Of a DNA stretch of 13,494 nt, positions 7,811 through 13,494 are shown in pieces. How positions within the stretch are numbered: position 1 is the first letter of the stretch; each line of letters begins with the position of its first letter. The stretch is taken from positions 1 to 13,494 of the forward strand of contig JAGOCV010000083.1 of NCBI GenBank assembly GCA_017998575.1, in the 5' to 3' direction. This stretch comes from Burkholderiaceae bacterium. GTDB lineage: Bacteria > Pseudomonadota > Gammaproteobacteria > Burkholderiales > Burkholderiaceae. Position numbers and translations under genes: made by a program. The notes under the pieces were generated by a model. The model did no database searches, was not told the origin of the DNA, and worked only from the letters and a program-made list of their open reading frames with translations.

Positions 7811-8590
7811 ATGAAAAGAGTGTTTCTGAACATTGCTGCCGCTGTCACGCTCGCAGCCGCCCTGCCGGCGCTCGCGCAGAACGTCGCCATCGTGAACGGC
7901 AAGCCCGTGCCCAAGGCCCGCATGGACGCGCTGTCGGCCCAGATGGCTGCCGCCGGCCGCCCCGTGCCGCCCGAAATGCAGGACCAGTTGCGCGAGGAAG
8001 TCATCCTGCGCGAAGTGTTCATGCAGGAAGCGCAGAAGGCCGGGCTCGACGCCACCGACGACTACAAGTCGCAGATGGAACTGGCGCGCCAGCAGATCCT
8101 GATTCGCACCCTGTTCACCGACTACGCCGCCAAGCACCCGGTGACGGATGCCGAAGCCAAGGCCGAGTACGACAAGTTCGTCGCGGCCAACAGCGGCAAG
8201 GAATACAAGGCCCGCCACATCCTGGTCGAGAAGGAAGACGAAGCCAAGACCATCATCGCCCAGCTCAAGAAGGGCGTGAAGTTCGAGGACATCGCCAAGA
8301 AGCAATCCAAGGATCCCGGATCGGGCGCCAACGGTGGCGACCTCGACTGGGCCCCGGCCAATGCCTACGTGACCGAGTTCACCGAAGCGCTGATCAAGCT
8401 CAAGAAGGGCGAGCTCACGCAGGCCCCGGTGAAGTCCCAGTTCGGCTGGCACGTCATCCGCCTGGACGACGTGCGCGAAGCGCAACTGCCGGCCTTCGAC
8501 GACGTCAAGCCGCAGATCGCCCAGCAGCTGCAGCAGCAGAAGATGGCGCAGTTCCAGAAGGATCTGCGTGAGAAGGCGAAGATCGAGTAA
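7811..8590 (+). CDS. Periplasmic parvulin-type peptidyl-prolyl cis-trans isomerase
   Basis: This 259-residue secreted foldase has a signal peptide, MKRVFLNIAAAVTLAAALPALA, with cleavage expected after residue 22. A SurA/PrsA-like N-terminal helical chaperone region spans about 23-125, and one PpiC rotamase domain spans about 134-223. Within the latter are KARHILVEKEDEA, GGDLDWAPA and FGWHVIRLDDVR. It ends with a Gln/Lys-rich helix. AAAGGG precedes the ATG by 6 bases. The 25-base gap after bolA makes it probably the last gene of the selO operon, and the strong terminator follows at once. It probably assists folding of outer-membrane or periplasmic proteins. Only one rotamase domain is present, so it is not SurA itself. 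Confidence 0.94.
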   Translation: MKRVFLNIAAAVTLAAALPALAQNVAIVNGKPVPKARMDALSAQMAAAGRPVPPEMQDQLREEVILREVFMQEAQKAGLDATDDYKSQMELARQQILIRTLFTDYAAKHPVTDAEAKAEYDKFVAANSGKEYKARHILVEKEDEAKTIIAQLKKGVKFEDIAKKQSKDPGSGANGGDLDWAPANAYVTEFTEALIKLKKGELTQAPVKSQFGWHVIRLDDVREAQLPAFDDVKPQIAQQLQQQKMAQFQKDLREKAKIE

Positions 8591-8612
8591 GCCTGATCAC
8601 GGCCCATGCGAC

Positions 8613-8637
8613 ACCCGGCACCTGCCGGGTTTTTTTT
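8613..8637 (+). terminator. Intrinsic terminator after the prolyl isomerase gene
   Basis: The arms ACCCGGC and GCCGGGT (7 bp) enclose a 4-base loop and run into eight T residues on the plus strand. It ends the selO-to-ppiC operon. On the minus strand the stem is not followed by a T-run, so it would not efficiently stop the convergent pilus transcripts. Confidence 0.93.
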
Positions 8638-8660
8638 GGCCTGCGCGATTCGCCCGGCGC

Positions 8661-9191
8661 TCAGTCGGCGCTCAGGCTCATGCGGCTCGGGCGCAGCCAG
8701 CCGCATTGCGTGCCGGCCTCGATCAGGCCGGCAGCCGGCAGCACCTCGCGCCCGTCGAGGCGAATGCGCCCCCAATTGCCGTCCAGCAGTCGCAGCAGCA
8801 GCCGGCACTGCGCCGCCGGAAGCTGGTCCAGCTCCAGCTCGAAGCTTGCGCGCTGGGGCCGCACCGACAGTGCCACGCCGAAGTCGTGCCGCAGCAGGCC
8901 GGGCCGCTCTGTCTGCCAATGCGCTCCGGCGCCCTGCGCCGTCCAGGCGGCGGCCTTGGCACCGTCCGGCAATCCGTAGCCTTCCCGGCTGTCGTAGAGC
9001 GCGCGCATGGCTTCGCGTGCGTCGGTGAGGCCGCGCAGCAGTTGCACCGCCTGCAGGCCCTGCCAGCCGCTCCAGGCGATCGCAGCCGCGCCCAGCAACA
9101 AGGGCAGCAGCCACAGCACAGCCGTGAGCATGCGCCGCGGCGGGCGTTCGGCGTCGTCGGGGGTTGGCAGTTGAGGGGAACGTTGCATCAT
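8661..9191 (-). CDS. Pilin-fold membrane protein without prepilin signal, last gene of the type IVb pilus cluster
   Basis: This 176-residue protein has an N-terminal hydrophobic helix (about 21-43) and a globular domain that aligns with the major pilin encoded at 12809-13378. LRG and SREGYG here match LRG and SRGSFG there. Residues 100-129 align without gaps to pilin 110-139, with RH, an aromatic and G near the start, and ending LPAAQC versus VPAEAC. The cysteine pair C129/C163 parallels pilin C139/C175. It lacks the G|xxxxE prepilin peptidase site, so it would stay membrane-anchored or be a non-assembled pilin relative. AAGGAG lies 7 bases before the first ATG at 9191; a second ATG follows directly. 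A role as minor pilin, anchor or assembly factor is inference. I know no named family that fits better. Confidence 0.75.
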   Translation of the reverse strand: MMQRSPQLPTPDDAERPPRRMLTAVLWLLPLLLGAAAIAWSGWQGLQAVQLLRGLTDAREAMRALYDSREGYGLPDGAKAAAWTAQGAGAHWQTERPGLLRHDFGVALSVRPQRASFELELDQLPAAQCRLLLRLLDGNWGRIRLDGREVLPAAGLIEAGTQCGWLRPSRMSLSAD

Positions 9192-9230
9192 GGTGAGGCT
9201 CCTTGGGACCAGGTGGCGGGATCGGTGGTG

Positions 9231-9701
9231 TCAGTCGGCCAGTTGCAGTTGCACGCCCCAGCGTTGCAGGGTGCGCCGCACGCCTGCGGCGTAGCGGGCG
9301 TTGTGCACGGGCGTGCGGGAGTGATAGGCGCCCACCGCACGCCACGTCATGCCGTAGCGCTCGAACTGCTCGCGCAACAGCCAGGCGCCCACATAGGCGC
9401 TCACGCAGGGCTCCATGAGCCGGCGTTCATCGACACCCCATGCGGCCAGTCGCTTGAGGTGGATCGAGTTGATCTGCATGGCGCCGTAGTCGACGCTGCC
9501 ATTGGTGTTGCGGTTCACGGCCGCCGGGTTGAGGCGGCTTTCCTGCCAGGCGATGGCGCGCAGGATGTAGGGCGAGACCTGATGGTGCACGGCCGCGGCG
9601 GTGATGCAGTCGGCGGGATGGGGCGGCGGCTCCGGTGGCGCGGCCATCGCCGGGGCTGCAAGGATCAGCAAGGGGGCGATCAGTTGCTGCGGGGCAAGCA
9701 T
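9231..9701 (-). CDS. Lytic transglycosylase of the pilus cluster (PilT/VirB1-like)
   Basis: This 156-residue exported peptidoglycan-cleaving enzyme would open the cell wall for pilus assembly. It has a signal peptide of about 20 residues ending PAMA, then a compact SLT domain. The catalytic glutamate is E54 in AIAWQESRLNP, followed by DYGAMQINS (71-79) and AVGAYHS (122-128). C32 and C99 probably form a disulfide, as in VirB1/PilT-type enzymes. The ATG is one base after the stop of the PilV-like gene, and its AAGGA Shine-Dalgarno lies within the last codons of that gene, so translation is coupled. In R64-type clusters the equivalent gene is called pilT, unrelated to the twitching ATPase PilT; I omit the symbol to avoid confusion. 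Confidence 0.9.
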   Translation of the reverse strand: MLAPQQLIAPLLILAAPAMAAPPEPPPHPADCITAAAVHHQVSPYILRAIAWQESRLNPAAVNRNTNGSVDYGAMQINSIHLKRLAAWGVDERRLMEPCVSAYVGAWLLREQFERYGMTWRAVGAYHSRTPVHNARYAAGVRRTLQRWGVQLQLAD

Positions 9702-9702
9702 G

Positions 9703-11544
9703 TCATTCCTTCCAGCGCAGCATCACGACGCCACCGGTTCCGGGGAGGCCGTTCCCACCCCACGTCGGACCCAGATCTTTCTCGCACTCCTCACCCCAGC
9801 ATCGTTCGGCCGTGCCACCAGTGCCGTAGCCGATCGGCGTCTGGCCGCCAGGAAGGCCGCTGCCTTCCTTCTTCTGCCAGGCACCGTAGATGCCGGTCGA
9901 CGGCTGGACGTTGCAGGTTCCGGCGATGCCGGCCCAGGGGTCGTCAGACCCTCCGCCGGTGCACGAGAGGTCCACACCCGTGCCTACCACGCTGCTGGTT
10001 CTGCCGCGATTCCCAGCGGTGACTTTTTTCTTCTGTTCCGCTCCTCCCCTGCCGACCGTCAGAGTCAGCCGGCTGCCCGGCACGACCGTTACTGGCCGAT
10101 CCAGGAAGAAGCCGCCGGAGCCACCGGGAAACATCTCCACTTCGTAGCGCGTCCCGTCCTTGTTTTGCGCCGGGCCCGGCCCGGAGTAACCCGCCGACTC
10201 CCCACCGCCCGCCAGGGTGACCATCACCTCGGTCACACCGGCCGGCACCGTCCAGTAATGGACACCGGGTGTGTCGAAGACCTTGGTCTGCGTCTGCTGC
10301 GGCTTGTTGAACGCCACCCACTTACCCTGCTGGCAACTGAAGGGGCGGCTCGCCGCATCGCTGGCCATGCTGCCATCGACCGAGCAGGTGCCGTCGGCCA
10401 CCACCGAGCTGCTGCTGGGCATGCCGAAGGTCCAGATGCCGTTGCGGCACGCCAGTGGCACCCCGCTGGCGTCGGCCGCCGAGGCACCCGTCATGCCGCA
10501 GGGCTGGCCGAACGCCACGCCCGCCGAGCCGGCCGTGTCCACATAGTGATAGACACCCCACAGCCCGCCACGGCAGACCAGGGGCAGGCCCGACGAGTCG
10601 GCCGCGTAGGCGCCGTTCATCGTGCAGGCGGCGCCGAAACGGATCGTTCCGGAGGGGTCCACGAAATAGGTGTTGCCCCAGCGCAGCGCGCCCGCGCTAT
10701 CGGCTCGGCAGGTGAGCATCTGGCCGTTCGCATCGGCCGCGACGTGGCCGCTCTGGGTGCAGTCGTTGCCGTAGGCCGCGCGCGTGGCCGAGCCGCTGTT
10801 GTCCACGAACAGGCCCAGCGCCGTCTTCATGGTGTTGAGGTCGGCACGGCCGGGCACGGCCTTGGAATACAGCACGTCTTCGTTGTTGAAGGTCCGGCCA
10901 TGCCAGAGCGCCACCATGTAGCGGCCCTGCGCCAATGCCACCGCGCCGCTGCTGCCGTCGCAACGCAGGCCGCGATGGTTGGCGGCCGAGAAGGCGCTCG
11001 ACACGAGCACGTTCCACCCGTCGTTGACGCCGTGCACCGCCGTGCCGGCATCGGCACCGACCTGGCTGTAGACGGCGCCGCCGGCGCTGCCGATGGCGTT
11101 GCTCACGCGCGCCAGGTCCACATCCGACAGCAGGGGCGCGGTATCGCTCTCGGCCACCATCAGCCCCTGCAGCCGCGACGACACCGCACCGGGCATCGCA
11201 ACGACCAGCGTGCACAGCGTGAGGCCGTAGGTGTCGCGGGCGTTGGTGCCGGCAGGCAGGTAGCCTGCCGTCACCAGATCGGGCACGGTGATGAGCGCCG
11301 GCTGCGTGGCCGAGGCCTGGGTGAGCAGCGTGGCGTACTGGTCATTGATGTAGCTCTGCATCGCCTGCCCGACGGTCAGCGCCTGCTGGGCGGCCACGGT
11401 GGCGCGCGAGCGGCGGTCCTGCTCGTCCTGCAGCTGGATCAGCCCCATGATGACGGTGGCGGCCACCGCCAGGGCCAGCACGACTTCCAGAAGGATCAGG
11501 CCGCGCTGCGGCCGGGGTCTTGAGGTGTCAGGCGGGAAAGACAT
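9703..11544 (-). CDS. pilV: PilV-like type IVb pilus tip adhesin with cysteine repeats and glycine-rich tip
   Basis: This 613-residue prepilin-like protein is probably located at the pilus tip. The class III leader ends QRG15|LILLE20, with Glu at mature position 5 and a hydrophobic helix to about residue 37. Residues 40-250 resemble the constant region of shufflon-type PilV. Residues 262-410 hold four repeats of pattern C-x3-G-x3-[AS]-D-x2-[GS]-x-[PM]-[LF]-x-C (C262/279, C307/324, C349/366, C387/404). The last three are followed by x-x-G-x-W. Residues 421-613 form a glycine-rich domain opening FDTPGVHYWTVPAGVTEV, like tail-fibre tips. The start overlaps the upstream peptidase gene by 17 bases. 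Constant versus variable parts and PilV identity are family inference; the leader and repeats are seen directly. No alternative tails or inversion sites are visible. Confidence 0.75.
   Translation of the reverse strand: MSFPPDTSRPRPQRGLILLEVVLALAVAATVIMGLIQLQDEQDRRSRATVAAQQALTVGQAMQSYINDQYATLLTQASATQPALITVPDLVTAGYLPAGTNARDTYGLTLCTLVVAMPGAVSSRLQGLMVAESDTAPLLSDVDLARVSNAIGSAGGAVYSQVGADAGTAVHGVNDGWNVLVSSAFSAANHRGLRCDGSSGAVALAQGRYMVALWHGRTFNNEDVLYSKAVPGRADLNTMKTALGLFVDNSGSATRAAYGNDCTQSGHVAADANGQMLTCRADSAGALRWGNTYFVDPSGTIRFGAACTMNGAYAADSSGLPLVCRGGLWGVYHYVDTAGSAGVAFGQPCGMTGASAADASGVPLACRNGIWTFGMPSSSSVVADGTCSVDGSMASDAASRPFSCQQGKWVAFNKPQQTQTKVFDTPGVHYWTVPAGVTEVMVTLAGGGESAGYSGPGPAQNKDGTRYEVEMFPGGSGGFFLDRPVTVVPGSRLTLTVGRGGAEQKKKVTAGNRGRTSSVVGTGVDLSCTGGGSDDPWAGIAGTCNVQPSTGIYGAWQKKEGSGLPGGQTPIGYGTGGTAERCWGEECEKDLGPTWGGNGLPGTGGVVMLRWKE
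10315..10761 (-). repeat. Four tandem C-x16-C protein repeats within the PilV-like gene
   Basis: Four units each hold two cysteines exactly 17 positions apart. The starts of successive units are 45, 42 and 38 residues apart. Shared positions are Gly at +4, Asp at +9, Pro or Met at +14 and Leu or Phe at +15. Gly and Trp follow the second cysteine in three units. The units are too diverged at DNA level to look like a recent expansion. Each pair probably forms a disulfide in a stalk or receptor-binding module. Confidence 0.8.
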
Positions 11545-12358
11545 GGTGAGAGGCCTCGTGGATGAAAGTCGCTGCCGCCAGGGCGGGCAGCCAGGAAATG
11601 CGGTGGGCCCAAGGAGCGCGGCGTCCGCGCGCGAGCCATGACAACAGCACCAGCAATGCGGCGCTGAGCAGCATCACGGACGGCAGTGCGCGCCAGCCCA
11701 GCCAGGCGCCCACCAGGGCGAAGGCCAGCGCCTCGGTCGAAGTGCCCTGCCCGCCGGCGTCTTGCCGCCAGCGTGCCTGGGCCAGGCCGGCCAGCCAGAT
11801 CGCACCGCCGCCTCCGGCGGCGCCGGCCGCGGCCACCCAGGGCTGCGCAGCCATCGCCACGCCCGGCACGATGCCCGCCAGGGCAGCGATCTGGATCGCA
11901 TGGGTGCGGCGTTGTGCGTCGAGTCGAGCCGCATGCGGACCGGCCGAGTCGGCCAGGGCCAGCCAGAGCAGCAGGCCGTGGAAAAGCATCCAGCCGACTG
12001 CCCCCGGCGTCGCACCCGCGCCCGCCAGACTCAGCAGCAGAGCGAATGGCAGCGCGGCCACGAACAGCACCACGGCCCGGGGCGGCTGCCCCCCGCACCG
12101 TGCACAGGTGCCCGCACCGCGTGCAGGCCCTGAGCGGCGCAAAGACCACAGCGGCGCCAGCCACTGCGCTGCCGAGGCTGGTGCCAGGCAATGGGCGCAG
12201 GCTGCCGGTCGCCACCGCTGCAGTCTGTCGCCGCCTTGCGACGCACTCGCGCGCGCCGGCGTGACGAGTACCCGTGCCAGCGCCAGGGCGCCGGCGGTGG
12301 CCATGAGCAACATCAGCAGCAGCAGTGCGAACACGCTGAGCAACGGTGTCATGGCCAT
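11528..12358 (-). CDS. Divergent type IV prepilin peptidase (PilU/PilD-like, A24 family)
   Basis: This 276-residue polytopic membrane protein is very rich in Ala and Leu. After the first membrane helix (about 5-31) is a cytoplasmic loop with two CxxC pairs (C54/C57 and C85/C88). These frame a region ending CARCGGQPPR, exactly like the zinc-binding loop of prepilin peptidases. Candidate catalytic residues are D137 (LALADS) and, before the typical GAWLGWRALP (217-226), E209, where family members have the Asp of GxGD. The canonical GxGD is therefore missing. GGAGGCTGAGC precedes the ATG at 12358; ATG 12352 is an alternative. Its place between the pilM-like and pilV-like genes matches R64 pilU. 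It would process the pilin and PilV leaders if active; otherwise a PilD encoded elsewhere must do so. Confidence 0.65.
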   Translation of the reverse strand: MAMTPLLSVFALLLLMLLMATAGALALARVLVTPARASASQGGDRLQRWRPAACAHCLAPASAAQWLAPLWSLRRSGPARGAGTCARCGGQPPRAVVLFVAALPFALLLSLAGAGATPGAVGWMLFHGLLLWLALADSAGPHAARLDAQRRTHAIQIAALAGIVPGVAMAAQPWVAAAGAAGGGGAIWLAGLAQARWRQDAGGQGTSTEALAFALVGAWLGWRALPSVMLLSAALLVLLSWLARGRRAPWAHRISWLPALAAATFIHEASHHVFPA

Positions 12359-12360
12359 GC

Positions 12361-12801
12361 TCAGCCTCCGGCCATGACGACAGCGCCGGCCGCCACATCG
12401 GTCAGCAGCGACGAAGGCAACGGCATGTCACCCCAGGTGCAGCGCAGCAGTGCCGAGTCGTCGGCCGGGCGCCGGCAGGCTCTCCCACCCGCGCCGGCCA
12501 CGGCGGCCAGGAAGCCCGGTGTGACGGTATACGTGGCCTGCGTGAAGCTGTAGAGCCGGCCTTCCACCACCAGGTGCCCCCAGTCGGTCCGGGGGGCATC
12601 GCCCGCCGGCAGCTCGAGGCTGGCGGCCGAGCCCGAGGCGGCGCTGGTGCGCGCGGCCCAGTCGGCGGCCGCCTGGTGGTAGTGCAGGAAGCTGGCCGCG
12701 TCGGCCTCGCCCGCCGTGGGCAGGGCACGTTCGGGCACCATCACGATGGACTGGAAGGTCCAGATCATGAAAGCCACGGCAGCGAGGACAACAGCAAGCA
12801 T
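12361..12801 (-). CDS. Small bitopic pilus-cluster protein, PilM-like
   Basis: This 146-residue protein has one N-terminal membrane segment (about 1-20) and a soluble, probably periplasmic domain. The only two cysteines, C109 and C121, may form a disulfide. Size, topology, the FLHYHQAAADWAA helix and a later VVEGRLYSF strand resemble R64 PilM, a thin-pilus assembly protein. Sequence similarity is weak and the call rests partly on position. It starts 7 bases after the pilin stop and ends 2 bases before the peptidase start. A weak AAGG overlapping the pilin stop codon may be its ribosome site. If not PilM, it is an uncharacterised pilus accessory protein. Confidence 0.5.
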   Translation of the reverse strand: MLAVVLAAVAFMIWTFQSIVMVPERALPTAGEADAASFLHYHQAAADWAARTSAASGSAASLELPAGDAPRTDWGHLVVEGRLYSFTQATYTVTPGFLAAVAGAGGRACRRPADDSALLRCTWGDMPLPSSLLTDVAAGAVVMAGG

Positions 12802-12808
12802 GGTGGCC

Positions 12809-13378
12809 TTACATCAACAGGCCGACGAACACCATTGAGTTGGAGCTCGTGCTGCATGCGGTGTTGGCAGCGCCCAGCGTGGCCGGGAAGGTGACGGTCG
12901 TGTCCGAGCCGACCTTCACCTGGTTCCAGCCCGAGCCCGCCTGCTCTGCAATCAGCCGGATGCAGGCCTCGGCCGGCACGGCGCTGAGTGTCAGCCTGTA
13001 TTCGATGTCATAGCCCTTGAGGGTGACCTCGCCGCCATAGCTGTGGCGGATGGTGGCTGTGCTACCCGAGCCCTTGACCCAGTTGTCGGGGATGGCCTTC
13101 GCCCGGATCATGGCGGCGGTCAGGTCGTCTCCCGCTGAACCGCCGCCGAAGCTGCCACGGCTTTTGCCCAGGCCGATCACGCTGGCCTGGATACCCGAGA
13201 CGCCGCGCAGCATTTCGGTCGAGCGGGCCGACGCATCGGCCTGGCTGATGAGGGCGAGCGCGCCGATGATGATGATCGCGATGATCGCCAGGCCGGCGAT
13301 CAGCTCCAGCAGCGAGATGCCGCGCTGGCGACGAGTCGTGCCGGCGTTGCGCAGGGAAGCGAGGTTGAAACGGGTCAT
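12809..13378 (-). CDS. Type IVb major pilin, PilS-like
   Basis: This 189-residue prepilin has a 20-residue leader ending RRQRG20, then mature I21-S-L-L-E25 with the invariant Glu at position 5. A strongly hydrophobic helix follows to about residue 45. The first mature residue is not Phe and the leader is long, which suggests a type IVb pilin. The C-terminal half holds C139 (VPAEAC) and C175 (ANTAC), the disulfide loop typical of PilS/TcpA-class pilins, with GW..V.V strands between. A strong AAGGAG lies 8 bases before the ATG. As the first complete gene of the cluster and the only one of this size with a full pilin signal, it is the best candidate for the major subunit. The pilS name by analogy with R64 is inferred. 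Confidence 0.82.
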   Translation of the reverse strand: MTRFNLASLRNAGTTRRQRGISLLELIAGLAIIAIIIIGALALISQADASARSTEMLRGVSGIQASVIGLGKSRGSFGGGSAGDDLTAAMIRAKAIPDNWVKGSGSTATIRHSYGGEVTLKGYDIEYRLTLSAVPAEACIRLIAEQAGSGWNQVKVGSDTTVTFPATLGAANTACSTSSNSMVFVGLLM

Positions 13379-13494
13379 GCCGAAATCTCCTTGGAGTGAA
13401 GAGAAGGAAGGGAAACAGGGAGCACGTGCGCCTCCCCGGGAAACGCCGAGGAAATCAGCGTGTGGTTGCCAGACAGGATCCGCCCCATCTGGAG
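13375..13494 (-). CDS. Possible 3' end of an upstream pilus gene, partial
   Basis: A frame open from the right edge runs 39 codons and stops at TGA overlapping the pilin ATG (ATGA). Its first half shows the high third-position GC of real genes here, while the other two minus frames do not. The second half is T- and pyrimidine-rich and may be untranslated leader, so the gene could instead be non-existent or a mere spacer. By R64 order a pilR-like (GspF-family) membrane protein would be expected, but 39 residues beginning LQMGRILSGNHTLISS are not enough to confirm it. Confidence 0.35.
   Translation of the reverse strand, partial: LQMGRILSGNHTLISSAFPGEAHVLPVSLPSLHSKEISA

Noticed and set aside
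8568..10022. 484-codon plus-strand open frame running from the end of the prolyl isomerase gene across the pilus genes.
   Set aside because: It crosses the intrinsic terminator at 8613-8637 and is opposite the transglycosylase with its catalytic motifs; composition is Arg-rich shadow.
9601..11523. 640-codon plus-strand open frame opposite the PilV-like gene.
   Set aside because: The translation is Arg/His/Ala-rich with no recognisable domain. The minus strand has the prepilin leader, cysteine repeats and tight gene spacing.
9703..11544. Possible shufflon (invertible pilV tails).
   Set aside because: No R64-like sfx site, no inverted copies of the tail, and no recombinase gene; pilV is followed after one base by the transglycosylase gene.

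Overview
This is high-GC DNA with compact operons and strongly GC-biased third codon positions. The gene order selO-msrB-yciB-bolA-ppiC, next to a liv-type ABC transporter and an acyl-CoA ligase, points to a betaproteobacterium, most likely order Burkholderiales, family Comamonadaceae (inferred from gene content and protein style; no 16S or marker gene is present). The window appears chromosomal, and no tRNA, rRNA, IS element, CRISPR array or attachment site was seen.

Left part (1-4776, minus strand): read in the direction of transcription, an AMP-forming acyl-CoA ligase of the DmdB/medium-chain type comes first. It is followed by a periplasmic type I substrate-binding protein (livK-like) and the two membrane permeases livH and livM, the last cut by the window edge. 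A hairpin lies between the ligase and livK, and a good terminator-like hairpin lies between livK and livH. The latter would allow the binding protein to be made in excess over the permeases. The co-oriented ligase suggests that the imported solute may be a carboxylic acid rather than an amino acid (inference).

Middle part (4933-8637, plus strand): selO, msrB, yciB and bolA are joined by three successive 4-base ATGA stop/start overlaps without clear Shine-Dalgarno sequences. A short gap leads to a periplasmic parvulin-type prolyl isomerase gene, and the unit closes with a strong intrinsic terminator. SelO (protein AMPylation) and MsrB (methionine-R-sulfoxide repair) are both tied to oxidative stress.

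Right part (8661-13494, minus strand): a type IVb (R64/thin-pilus style) pilus cluster. In transcription order it holds a possible 3' end of an upstream gene, a major pilin (pilS-like), a small bitopic protein (pilM-like), a divergent prepilin peptidase (pilU-like), a large PilV-like tip adhesin, a lytic transglycosylase (pilT-like) and a final pilin-fold protein. The cluster reaches the convergent end of the selO operon.

The most unusual content is in this pilus cluster. The PilV-like protein carries four C-x16-C repeats followed by a glycine-rich, tail-fibre-like tip. The peptidase has lost the canonical GxGD motif. The last gene encodes a clear relative of the major pilin that has no prepilin cleavage site. 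No shufflon recombinase or inversion sites are visible.
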